Positions 1 to 6,906 of a DNA stretch of 8,713 nucleotides are shown here, piece by piece; position 1 is the stretch's first letter, and every line of letters begins with the position of its first letter. Source of the stretch: Streptomyces sp. NRRL F-6492. GTDB taxonomy: Bacteria; Actinomycetota; Actinomycetes; Streptomycetales; Streptomycetaceae. The stretch covers positions 1 through 8,713 of the forward strand of contig NZ_LGEG01000052.1 of NCBI RefSeq assembly GCF_001280125.1. Direction: 5' to 3'. The notes below the pieces were generated by a model. The model did not search any database. It was not told where the DNA came from and saw only the letters and a program-made list of their open reading frames with translations. Made by a program: the position numbers and the translations under genes.

Positions 1-1
1 C

Positions 2-721
2 TCCCCGGCCCCTCAGCCCCCTCCGGCCGCGCCCCGGAGCCCCGCCGCTCCCCGGTACCCCGCCGCCCCGCCGCCGCAGCGGGCCGAGCCCACCGGACAC
101 GTCCCGCCGCCGCCCGTGGGCGCGCCCCTCGTGCCGCCCGCCGAGCACGCGGCCGGGACCGGCGGCGCGACCCTGGCCGTCCTGCTCATCGGCCCCGCCG
201 GCGCGGGCAAGACGACCGTCGCCCGGCACTGGGCGCAGCGCCGCCGCGTGCCCACCGCGCACATCAGCCTCGACGACGTCCGCGAGTGGGTCTGCTCCGG
301 CTTCGCCGACCCGCAGTCCGGATGGAACGAGCACTCCGAGGCGCAGTACCGGCTCGCCCGCCGCACCTGCGGCTTCGCCGCGCGCAACTTCCTCGCCAAC
401 GGCATCTCCTGCATCGTCGACGACGCCGTCTTCCCCGACCGGCCCGTCGTCGGCCTCGGCGGCTGGAAGCGCCACGTCGGCCCCGGTCTGCTGCCCGTCG
501 TCCTCCTGCCCGGCCTGGAGGTCGTCCTGGAGCGCAACGCCGAGCGCAGCGGCAACCGGCGCCTCTCGGACGAGGAGGTCGCCGCCATCCACGGCCGGAT
601 GGCCGGCTGGTACGGCTCGGGCCTGCCGATCATCGACAACTCCACGTACGACGTCGAGACCACCGCCCGCGTCCTCGACGACGTCCTCGCCCGCGCGATC
701 GCGAGCCCGCCCTCCTGGTGA
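2..721 (+). CDS. P-loop ATPase/kinase-like protein, 5'-truncated by window edge
   Basis: The reading frame is open from base 2 to a TGA at 719-721, so this is the C-terminal 239 residues of a longer protein; a GTG at 116 is possible but the frame continues upstream of it. About the first 45 visible residues are rich in Pro and Ala and look like a disordered linker. A Walker A loop, GPAGAGKTT, follows at visible residues 64-72 (191-217) after a hydrophobic strand (LAVLLIG). An ISLDDVREWV segment has Asp-Asp at about 91-92, and an Arg-rich RNAERSGNRRLSDEE segment lies near 178-192, resembling the lid of small-molecule kinases. The fold is most like the AAA_33/zeta-toxin/phosphotransferase-type P-loop kinases. 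The substrate is unknown. In Streptomyces this position commonly follows the aro genes (from memory, not visible here). ATP binding is well supported; the specific function is not. Confidence 0.75.
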   Translation, partial: SPAPQPPPAAPRSPAAPRYPAAPPPQRAEPTGHVPPPPVGAPLVPPAEHAAGTGGATLAVLLIGPAGAGKTTVARHWAQRRRVPTAHISLDDVREWVCSGFADPQSGWNEHSEAQYRLARRTCGFAARNFLANGISCIVDDAVFPDRPVVGLGGWKRHVGPGLLPVVLLPGLEVVLERNAERSGNRRLSDEEVAAIHGRMAGWYGSGLPIIDNSTYDVETTARVLDDVLARAIASPPSW

Positions 722-781
722 GCCCCTTCCCGCGAGGCCCGGAGCGCGGGAGCGGGGCCCGCCCGGTCGGCCGTCCCGAAC

Positions 782-816
782 AGGCCGTCGCGGCCCGCTC
801 CTCGTAGGCTCGGAGC
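782..816 (+). promoter_or_regulatory. Probable leaderless promoter for the M24 peptidase homologue
   Basis: TAGGCT at 805-810 fits the actinobacterial -10 pattern TANNNT. The ATG at 817 begins 6 nt after it, where transcription would be expected to start. The only Shine-Dalgarno-like sequence, GGAG at 812-815, is 1 nt from the ATG and could not serve it. This arrangement is typical of leaderless actinobacterial mRNAs. No convincing -35 hexamer is seen. The call is inferred from spacing alone. Confidence 0.55.
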
Positions 817-1929
817 ATGTCAGAGGTGTATGCGGACCGCCGTGTACGGCTGCGCGACCGGTGCGCGGCCGCGGGCAGCCCGGCGGCCCTGGTCTCCCGC
901 CCCGCCAACGTCCGCTATCTCGCGGGCGGCTCCCCGCCGGGCGCCGTCCTGCTCGTCGGCCCCGAACCGGAGGCGGACGTCCTGCTCTGCCCCGTCGCAC
1001 CCGGGGGCGAACCGGCCGACGGGCGGCTCGACGAACTGCTCCGGCAGCAGGTCCTGCCCACCGGGGGAGGAGATCCGGCCGTCGCGGCCGTCGACCTCGC
1101 CCGCCGGACGGGCGCCGACGCCCTCGCCGTCGAGGAGCACCACCTGACGGTGGCCCGGCACCGGGCCATGGGCACCGTCGCGTCCGCGCCGCGCCTCACC
1201 GATCTGGACTGCGCCGTGGAGCAGCTCAGGATCGTCAAGGACGAGGACGAGATCGGCTGCCTCCGGATCGCCGCCGAGATCGCCGACCAGGCCCTCGGCG
1301 AGCTCCTCGAATCCATCCTGGTGGGGCGGACCGAGCGCCACCTCGCCCTGGAGCTGGAGCGCCGGCTCGTCGACCACGGCGCCGACGGGGCCGCCTTCCC
1401 CACCTCGGTGGCGACCGGGCCGCACTCCGGCCGCCGGGGGCACCGGCCCACCGACCGCCGGGTCGAGGAGGGAGATTTCCTCTCCGTCTGCCTCGGCGCC
1501 GACTACCGCGGCTACCGGTGCGAGATCGGCCGCACGTTCGTCATCGGCACCACTCCCGCCGAGTGGCAGATCGAGCTGTACGAACTCGTCTTCGCCGCTC
1601 AGCGGGCCGGGCGGGAATCCCTCGTGCCCGGCGCCGAGTACCGGGACGTGGACCGGGCGGCCCGCCGGATCCTGAAGGCGGCGGGGCACGCGGAGGCCGC
1701 CGTCCCCCTCACCGGGCACGGTGTGGGGCTCGAAATCGACGAGGACCCGCAGTTGTCACCCTCGGCCATGGGTAAACTGGACGCTTGTGTGCCGGTCACC
1801 GTCGAACCGGGGGTCCACCTCCCGGGCCGGGGCGGTGTCCGGATCGATGACACGCTCGTCGTGCGCCAGGAGGCGGACGGCGGACCCGAGCTACTCACCA
1901 TCACGACCAAGGAGCTGCTCGCGCTGTAG
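817..1929 (+). CDS. M24-family aminopeptidase P/prolidase homologue with degenerate active site
   Basis: This 370-residue protein has the usual two-part layout: a creatinase-like N-terminal domain (about 5-135) and a pita-bread M24 domain (about 145-365). Family landmarks are clear: [33 protein letters not shown] and [10 protein letters not shown]. The dimetal site is altered, however. Aligned to E. coli PepP ligands D260, D271, H354, E383 and E406, this protein has C225, E236, H301, E330 and D344. The catalytic His after the GHG motif is D308, and the conserved His before the first Asp is G208 (with H209 next to it). Normal peptidase activity is therefore doubtful. The ATG at 817 is chosen because a -10-like box lies just upstream. 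An in-frame GTG at 826, 10 nt after GGAG, is an alternative. The gene lies 56 nt upstream of efp, a pairing also seen in Firmicutes. It is usually annotated as Xaa-Pro peptidase; here the family is certain and the activity is not. Confidence 0.88.
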   Translation: MSEVYADRRVRLRDRCAAAGSPAALVSRPANVRYLAGGSPPGAVLLVGPEPEADVLLCPVAPGGEPADGRLDELLRQQVLPTGGGDPAVAAVDLARRTGADALAVEEHHLTVARHRAMGTVASAPRLTDLDCAVEQLRIVKDEDEIGCLRIAAEIADQALGELLESILVGRTERHLALELERRLVDHGADGAAFPTSVATGPHSGRRGHRPTDRRVEEGDFLSVCLGADYRGYRCEIGRTFVIGTTPAEWQIELYELVFAAQRAGRESLVPGAEYRDVDRAARRILKAAGHAEAAVPLTGHGVGLEIDEDPQLSPSAMGKLDACVPVTVEPGVHLPGRGGVRIDDTLVVRQEADGGPELLTITTKELLAL

Positions 1930-1969
1930 GGCGCGCACGCCTCCCCGGTCCCACGTCAGTCCAGAGTCC

Positions 1970-1974
1970 AGGAG
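1970..1974 (+). promoter_or_regulatory. Ribosome binding site of efp
   Basis: AGGAG lies 11 nt upstream of the GTG at 1986. It fixes GTG as the efp start, since no in-frame ATG precedes it and the protein beginning there has the normal EF-P N-terminus. Confidence 0.75.
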
Positions 1975-1985
1975 ATTCCGCAACC

Positions 1986-2552
1986 GTGGCTTCCACGAAC
2001 GACCTCAAGAACGGCATGGTGCTCAAGCTCGAAGGCGGCCAGCTCTGGTCCGTCGTCGAGTTCCAGCACGTCAAGCCCGGCAAGGGCCCGGCCTTCGTGC
2101 GCACCAAGCTCAAGAACGTGCTGTCCGGCAAGGTCGTCGACAAGACCTTCAACGCCGGCGTGAAGGTCGAGACGGCCACCATCGACCGCCGTGACATGCA
2201 GTTCTCCTACATGGACGGCGATTACTTCGTCTTCATGGACGAGCAGACGTACGACCAGCTGATGGTCGACCGCAAGTCCGTCGGCGACGCCGCCAACTTC
2301 CTCATCGAGGGCTTCACCGCCTCCGTCGCCCAGCACGAGGGCGAGGTGCTCTACGTCGAGCTTCCGGCCGCCGTCGAGCTGACGATCAAGCACACCGACC
2401 CGGGCGTCCAGGGCGACCGCTCCACCGGCGGCACCAAGCCCGCCACGCTGGAGACCGGTCACGAGATCCAGGTCCCGCTCTTCATCACCACCGGTGAGAA
2501 GATCAAGGTCGACACCCGCACCAGCGACTACCTCGGCCGGGTGAACAAGTAA
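1986..2552 (+). CDS. efp: Elongation factor P
   Basis: EF-P binds the ribosome next to the P-site tRNA and relieves stalling at consecutive prolines. The 188 residues match the family's usual length and three-domain layout: a KOW-like N domain (about 1-63), a middle OB domain (about 64-128) and a C-terminal OB domain (about 129-188) ending with the conserved [10 protein letters not shown]. The domain I loop reads KPGKGPA with the tip lysine at residue 33. The PGKGP form is known from actinobacterial EF-P, which is reported to work without lysine modification. Translation starts at a GTG with AGGAG 11 nt upstream. The stop is 2 nt before nusB, and the two genes are probably co-transcribed and perhaps coupled. 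The 56-nt gap after the peptidase homologue shows no clear terminator or promoter, so it may belong to the same operon. Identification is secure. Confidence 0.98.
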   Translation: MASTNDLKNGMVLKLEGGQLWSVVEFQHVKPGKGPAFVRTKLKNVLSGKVVDKTFNAGVKVETATIDRRDMQFSYMDGDYFVFMDEQTYDQLMVDRKSVGDAANFLIEGFTASVAQHEGEVLYVELPAAVELTIKHTDPGVQGDRSTGGTKPATLETGHEIQVPLFITTGEKIKVDTRTSDYLGRVNK

Positions 2553-2554
2553 CC

Positions 2555-2992
2555 GTGGCCGCTCGGAGCAAGGCCCGCAAGCGCGCCTTCCAGATCCTCT
2601 TCGAGGCCGACCAGCGTGGCGCCTCCGTCCAGGAGGTGCTCGCGGACCAGGTCCGGCACGCGCGGTCGGACGACCGCCAGCCGCCGGTGAACGAGTTCAC
2701 CATGCAGCTGGTCGAGGGGTACGCGACCCGCGTGGCGCGGATCGACGAGCTCATCGCGACCTACGCGGTGGACTGGGACCTGGACCGGATGCCCGTCGCC
2801 GACCGGAACATCGTGCGCCTCGGCGCGTACGAGCTGATCTGGGAGGACGGCACGCCGGACGCGGTCGCGATCGACGAGGCGGTGCAGCTCGCCAAGGAGT
2901 TCTCCACCGACGAGTCGCCGGCCTTCGTCAACGGCCTCCTGGCGCGCTTCAAGGACCTGAAGCCGCGCCTGCGCCGGGACGTGGACGCCTGA
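2555..2992 (+). CDS. nusB: Transcription antitermination protein NusB
   Basis: NusB pairs with NusE (ribosomal protein S10) and binds boxA RNA, forming the antitermination complex that helps rRNA operon transcription. The 145-residue protein has the all-helical NusB pattern. It opens with the basic SKARKRAFQILFEAD segment (about 4-19), has the mid-protein signature PVADRNIVRLGAYEL (about 80-94), and contains AIDEAVQLAKEFSTDES followed by FVNGLLARF, all hallmark NusB segments. The start is a GTG 2 nt after the efp stop. No good Shine-Dalgarno is visible, which suggests coupling to efp translation. A strong inverted repeat follows the stop, marking the end of this transcription unit. Confidence 0.97.
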   Translation: MAARSKARKRAFQILFEADQRGASVQEVLADQVRHARSDDRQPPVNEFTMQLVEGYATRVARIDELIATYAVDWDLDRMPVADRNIVRLGAYELIWEDGTPDAVAIDEAVQLAKEFSTDESPAFVNGLLARFKDLKPRLRRDVDA

Positions 2993-3014
2993 GTCCCGTT
3001 CCGTCTCCGGCAGT

Positions 3015-3053
3015 CGAAGGGGCCCGCATCATCCGGTGCTGCGGGCCCCTTCG
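3015..3053. terminator. Bidirectional terminator hairpin after nusB
   Basis: Arms CGAAGGGGCCCGCA (3015-3028) and TGCGGGCCCCTTCG (3040-3053) are perfectly complementary over 14 bp, with an 11-nt loop. The hairpin begins 22 nt after the nusB stop. There is no U-tract, as is usual in Streptomyces. Being palindromic, it could also stop transcripts coming from bldD. Confidence 0.8.
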
Positions 3054-3062
3054 GCCTGTCCG

Positions 3063-3080
3063 GGATCCCCCCGGGGATCC
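3063..3080. repeat. Short inverted repeat in the convergent intergenic region
   Basis: GGATCCCC (3063-3070) and GGGGATCC (3073-3080) form an 8-bp inverted repeat with only 2 nt between the arms. As RNA it would need to open one or two pairs to form a loop. It may be an auxiliary terminator hairpin between the two stronger ones; function is uncertain. Confidence 0.4.
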
Positions 3081-3130
3081 GGAAGCCCTCGCGGGCCCGG
3101 GAGCGCCCCGTACGGGCCGGGAAAGCACGA

Positions 3131-3161
3131 GATCCGTGGACGTCGATGACGTCCACGGATC
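3131..3161 (-). terminator. Terminator hairpin after bldD
   Basis: Arms GATCCGTGGACGTC (3131-3144) and GACGTCCACGGATC (3148-3161) are a perfect 14-bp inverted repeat around a 3-nt loop. It begins 34 nt beyond the bldD stop in the direction of bldD transcription. On the minus strand it is followed by TCGTGCTTTC, only weakly T-rich. It is most likely the bldD terminator and may act in both directions. Confidence 0.72.
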
Positions 3162-3195
3162 CGGCGGTACGTTTCTGCTGAGCCCTCGGAAGGGG

Positions 3196-3696
3196 TCAGT
3201 TGTCCTCGTGGGCGACCGCGCGGCGCGCGTCCGCGTCCAGCACGCCCCAGCTGATCAGCTGCTCCGTGAGGACCGAGGGGGACTGGTCGTAGATGACGGC
3301 GAGCGTGCGCAGGTCGTCCTGGCGGATCGACAGCACCTTGCCGTTGTAGTCGCCGCGCTGCGACTGGATCGTCGCGGCGTAGCGCTGGAGCGGGCCGGCC
3401 TTCTCCTGCGGGACGTGGGCCAGGCGCTCCAGGTCCAGGACCAGCTTCGGCGGCGGCTCGGCGGCCCCGCCCGGCGTCGTGCCCGGCAGGAGCTCCTGCA
3501 CCGGCACCCCGTAGAAGTCGGCCAGCTCGGCGAGGCGCTGCACGGTCACGGCGCGGTCGCCCCGCTCGTACGAGCCGACCACCACGGCCTTCCAGCGGCC
3601 CTGGGACTTCTCCTCCACCCCGTGGAGCGAGAGACCCTGCTGGGTGCGGATGGCGCGGAGTTTGGCCCCGAGCTGCTTTGCGTATTCGCTGGACAT
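3196..3696 (-). CDS. bldD: BldD, c-di-GMP-responsive developmental master repressor
   Basis: BldD is a DNA-binding repressor that, when dimerised by tetrameric c-di-GMP, holds down sporulation genes during vegetative growth. The 166 residues comprise an N-terminal XRE-type helix-turn-helix domain (about 7-70), a short Pro-rich linker (about 72-83) and the C-terminal c-di-GMP domain. The ligand signature is intact: R114-G-D116, eight residues, then R125-Q-D-D128. The protein agrees along its length with S. coelicolor BldD as I remember it, with small differences only at the extreme C-terminus (VAHEDN). The ATG at 3696 is preceded on the minus strand by GGGAG with a 4-nt gap, a rather close spacing. 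The gene faces nusB convergently and pyrR divergently. Two BldD boxes overlap its own promoter, consistent with the known autorepression. Identification is very secure. Confidence 0.98.
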   Translation of the reverse strand: MSSEYAKQLGAKLRAIRTQQGLSLHGVEEKSQGRWKAVVVGSYERGDRAVTVQRLAELADFYGVPVQELLPGTTPGGAAEPPPKLVLDLERLAHVPQEKAGPLQRYAATIQSQRGDYNGKVLSIRQDDLRTLAVIYDQSPSVLTEQLISWGVLDADARRAVAHEDN

Positions 3697-3742
3697 AACG
3701 CTCCCGGACGCTGTGACGACATGCGGCTGCGCCGCGCGGCTG

Positions 3743-3757
3743 GTAACTCACTGTGAG
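3743..3757. promoter_or_regulatory. BldD operator, box 2 (8 of 9 consensus positions)
   Basis: GTAACTCACTGTGAG matches the BldD palindrome at eight of nine fixed positions; a C replaces the G at consensus position 9 (3751). It abuts box 1 with no gap and covers the predicted bldD transcription start. It also contains the older AGTGA half-site, read on the minus strand. Confidence 0.65.
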
Positions 3758-3785
3758 GTTACGCAGCGTTACACCTACCCGTCAA
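3756..3785 (-). promoter_or_regulatory. bldD promoter (-35 TTGACG, -10 TAACCT)
   Basis: On the minus strand TTGACG (3780-3785) is separated by 18 nt from TAACCT (3756-3761), a good match to the HrdB-type consensus. Transcription would start near 3749, giving a leader of about 53 nt before the bldD ATG. Both BldD boxes lie on or just after the -10. Inferred from sequence only. Confidence 0.7.
3758..3772. promoter_or_regulatory. BldD operator, box 1 (perfect consensus match)
   Basis: GTTACGCAGCGTTAC matches all nine fixed positions of the published BldD palindrome nTnACnC(A/T)GnGTnAn. It overlaps the spacer and -10 of the predicted bldD promoter, where a bound repressor would block RNA polymerase. 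Confidence 0.85.
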
Positions 3786-3847
3786 GCCGAAAGGTCCGTA
3801 CCGCCCCCGCCCGGGGGACGGCGCCCGGAGCGGCGCCGGAGGTGCGC

Positions 3848-3876
3848 GTGAGGCCCCGCACCACCCCTGCTAGAAT
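3848..3876 (+). promoter_or_regulatory. Promoter of the pyr operon
   Basis: TAGAAT at 3871-3876 is a near-ideal -10. GTGAGG at 3848-3853, 17 nt upstream, shares TGA with the -35 consensus and is weak. Transcription would begin near 3882, giving a leader of about 60 nt before pyrR. Confidence 0.7.
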
Positions 3877-3894
3877 CGACACGCACATCCGACG

Positions 3895-4519
<625 letters not shown>

Positions 4520-4600
4520 CCGGACCGGCTTCCCCGCCGGGGCCGGGGCACCCCCCTGCCCCCGCACGCCCACACCTCCCCACCACGGAGAGAAACCCCG
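4520..4600 (+). other. pyrR-pyrB intergenic: small hairpin, C-rich tract, pyrB ribosome site
   Basis: This is the only sizeable gap inside the operon. A 5-bp hairpin is possible (CCGGC 4525-4529 with GCCGG 4536-4540, loop TTCCCC). Positions 4549-4586 have 27 C and only 3 G in 38 nt, the composition of a Rho-loading region. GGAG at 4587-4590 is the pyrB ribosome site, 10 nt before the ATG. No promoter is evident. Confidence 0.45.
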
Positions 4601-5590
4601 ATGATGCGTCACCTCATCTCGGCCGCCGACCTCACCCGCGACGACGCCGTACTGATCCTCGACACCGCCGAGGAGATGGCCCGGGTGGCCGACCGGCCCA
4701 TCAAGAAGCTGCCCACCCTGCGCGGCCGGACCATCTGCAACCTCTTCTTCGAGGACTCCACCCGGACCCGGATCTCCTTCGAGGCCGCCGAGAAGCGCCT
4801 CTCCGCCGACGTCATCAACTTCGCGGCCAAGGGCTCCAGCGTCTCCAAGGGGGAGTCCCTCAAGGACACCGCCCAGACCCTGGAGGCCATGGGCGTCGAC
4901 GCGGTCGTCATCCGGCACGGCGCCTCCGGCGCCCCGTACCGGCTCGCCACCTCCGGCTGGATCGACGCCCCCGTCGTCAACGCCGGCGACGGCACCCACC
5001 AGCACCCCACCCAGGCCCTCCTGGACGCCTTCACCATGCGCCGCCGCCTCGTCGGCCGCGACACCGGACTCGGCCAGGACCTCGCCGGCAAGCGGATCAC
5101 CCTCGTCGGCGACGTCCTGCACAGCCGGGTCGCCCGCTCCAACGTCGACCTGCTGCACACCCTCGGCGCCGAGGTCACCCTGGTGGCCCCGCCCACCCTG
5201 GTCCCCGTCGGCGTCGAGACCTGGCCCTGCGAGATCTCGTACGACCTCGACGCCGTGCTGCCGAAGTCCGACGCCGTGATGATGCTGCGCGTCCAGCGCG
5301 AGCGGATGAACGCCGCCTTCTTCCCCACCGAGCGCGAGTACTCGCGCCGCTACGGCCTCGACGGCGAGCGGATGGCGAAGATGCCCGAGCACGCCATCGT
5401 GATGCACCCCGGCCCCATGGTCCGCGGCATGGAGATCACCGCCGAGGTCGCCGACTCCGACCGCTGCACGGTCGTCGAGCAGGTCGCCAACGGCGTGTCC
5501 GTCCGCATGGCCGTGCTCTATCTGCTCCTTGGCGGCTCCGAGCCCGCCGTCACCACCACCCCCGCCGCGCGCACCGAGGAGAACAAGTAA
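4601..5590 (+). CDS. pyrB: Aspartate carbamoyltransferase catalytic chain
   Basis: PyrB makes N-carbamoyl-L-aspartate from carbamoyl phosphate and aspartate, the first committed step of pyrimidine synthesis. The 329 residues carry the carbamoyl-phosphate site FFEDSTRTR (STRT at 53-56), the loop GSSVSKGES (about 78-86), [12 protein letters not shown] (about 105-116), [13 protein letters not shown] (about 130-142) and the late MHPGPMVRG (about 268-276) that contacts substrate. Length is typical of catalytic chains; no regulatory pyrI lies in the window. Two in-frame ATGs, at 4601 and 4604, follow GGAG by 10 and 13 nt; the first is preferred by spacing. The last residues ([12 protein letters not shown]) look like a flexible tail. 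The stop is 2 nt before pyrC. Identification is secure. Confidence 0.98.
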   Translation: MMRHLISAADLTRDDAVLILDTAEEMARVADRPIKKLPTLRGRTICNLFFEDSTRTRISFEAAEKRLSADVINFAAKGSSVSKGESLKDTAQTLEAMGVDAVVIRHGASGAPYRLATSGWIDAPVVNAGDGTHQHPTQALLDAFTMRRRLVGRDTGLGQDLAGKRITLVGDVLHSRVARSNVDLLHTLGAEVTLVAPPTLVPVGVETWPCEISYDLDAVLPKSDAVMMLRVQRERMNAAFFPTEREYSRRYGLDGERMAKMPEHAIVMHPGPMVRGMEITAEVADSDRCTVVEQVANGVSVRMAVLYLLLGGSEPAVTTTPAARTEENK

Positions 5591-5592
5591 CC

Positions 5593-6906
5593 ATGAGCAA
5601 GATCCTTATCCGCGGCGCGAAGGTACTCGGCGGCGAGGTCCAGGACGTCCTGATCGACGGCGAGACCGTCGCCGCCACCGCCCGGCAGGGCGAAATCGAC
5701 TGGAGTGGTACCGGGCTCTCCGCCGAGGGCGCGACCGTGATCGAGGCCGACGGGCAGATCCTCCTGCCGGGCCTGGTCGACCTCCACACCCACCTGCGCG
5801 AGCCCGGCCGCGAGGACTCCGAGACCGTCCTCACCGGCACCCGCGCCGCCGCCTCCGGCGGCTACACCTCCGTCTTCGCCATGGCCAACACCCACCCGGT
5901 CGCCGACACCGCCGGCGTCGTCGAGCAGGTCTACCGGCTCGGCCAGGAGCACGGCTACTGCGACGTGCAGCCCATCGGCGCCGTCACCGTCGGCCTGGAG
6001 GGCAGGAAGCTCGCCGAGCTCGGCGCCATGCACGACTCCGCCGCCGGCGTCACCGTCTTCTCCGACGACGGCAAGTGCGTCGACGACGCCGTGATCATGC
6101 GCCGCGCCCTGGAGTACGTGAAGGCCTTCGGCGGCGTCGTCGCCCAGCACGCCCAGGAGCCCCGCCTCACCGAGGGCGCCCAGATGAACGAGGGCGTCGT
6201 CTCCGCCGAGCTCGGCCTCGGCGGCTGGCCCGCCGTCGCCGAGGAGTCGATCATCGCCCGCGACGTCCTCCTCGCCGAGCACGTCGGCTCCCGCGTCCAC
6301 ATCTGCCACCTCTCCACCGCCGGCTCGGTCGAGATCGTCCGCTGGGCCAAGTCCCGCGGCATCGACGTCACCGCCGAGGTCACCCCGCACCACCTCCTCC
6401 TCACGGACGAGCTGGTCCGCTCGTACAACCCCGTCTACAAGGTCAACCCGCCGCTGCGCACCGAGAAGGACGTCCTCGCGCTCCGCGAGGCGCTGGCCGA
6501 CGGCACGATCGACATCGTCGCCACCGACCACGCCCCGCACCCGCACGAGGACAAGGACTGCGAGTGGGCCGCGGCCGCCATGGGCATGGTCGGCCTGGAG
6601 ACCGCCCTGTCCGTCGTCCAGCAGACGATGGTCGAGACCGGACTCCTCGACTGGGCCGGCGTCGCCGACCGCATGTCCTTCGCCCCCGCCCGCATCGGCC
6701 GGGCCAAGGGCCATGGACGCCCCGTCTCGGCTGGTGAGCCCGCGAACCTGACCCTGGTCGATCCGGCTTACCGTGGAGTCGTGGACCCCGCGGACTTCGC
6801 CTCCCGCAGCCGCAACACCCCGTACGAGGGCCGCGAGCTGCCGGGACGCGTCACCCACACCTTCCTGCGGGGCCGGGCAACGGTCGTGGACGGGAAGCTG
6901 GCGTGA
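5593..6906 (+). CDS. pyrC: Dihydroorotase (type I)
   Basis: PyrC reversibly cyclises carbamoyl aspartate to dihydroorotate. The 437-residue amidohydrolase has the type I dihydroorotase motifs: DLHTHLREPG with metal ligands H65 and H67 and substrate Arg69, FSDDG with the bridging Asp at 158 or 159, AQHAQEP with H186, ICHLST with H239, and ATDHAPH with D312. All metal and catalytic positions are present, unlike the inactive pseudo-dihydroorotases of some bacteria. The spacing H186-H239-D312 agrees with characterised type I enzymes. The ATG is 2 nt after the pyrB stop. AGGAG at 5577-5581, inside the end of pyrB, is its ribosome site with an 11-nt gap. An open frame continues upstream to 3913, but that part overlaps pyrR and pyrB and is spurious. 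The TGA overlaps the GTG of the next gene. Confidence 0.97.
   Translation: MSKILIRGAKVLGGEVQDVLIDGETVAATARQGEIDWSGTGLSAEGATVIEADGQILLPGLVDLHTHLREPGREDSETVLTGTRAAASGGYTSVFAMANTHPVADTAGVVEQVYRLGQEHGYCDVQPIGAVTVGLEGRKLAELGAMHDSAAGVTVFSDDGKCVDDAVIMRRALEYVKAFGGVVAQHAQEPRLTEGAQMNEGVVSAELGLGGWPAVAEESIIARDVLLAEHVGSRVHICHLSTAGSVEIVRWAKSRGIDVTAEVTPHHLLLTDELVRSYNPVYKVNPPLRTEKDVLALREALADGTIDIVATDHAPHPHEDKDCEWAAAAMGMVGLETALSVVQQTMVETGLLDWAGVADRMSFAPARIGRAKGHGRPVSAGEPANLTLVDPAYRGVVDPADFASRSRNTPYEGRELPGRVTHTFLRGRATVVDGKLA

Noticed and set aside
736..759. Possible terminator after the P-loop gene (GGCCC/GGGCC)
   Set aside because: Only 5 bp with a 14-nt loop and no T-tract; too weak to call.
820..1719. 299-codon minus-strand frame opposite the M24 homologue
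   Set aside because: Shadow of the plus-strand gene with no domain and Gly/Asp/Val-rich composition.
3136..3756. Plus-strand frame opposite bldD
   Set aside because: Antisense to an unmistakable bldD gene and spanning its terminator and promoter; the translation has no recognisable features.
3820..3837. GGCGCC inverted repeat between the bldD and pyr promoters
   Set aside because: Six GC bp with a six-nt loop occur often by chance at this GC content, and it overlaps no promoter element.
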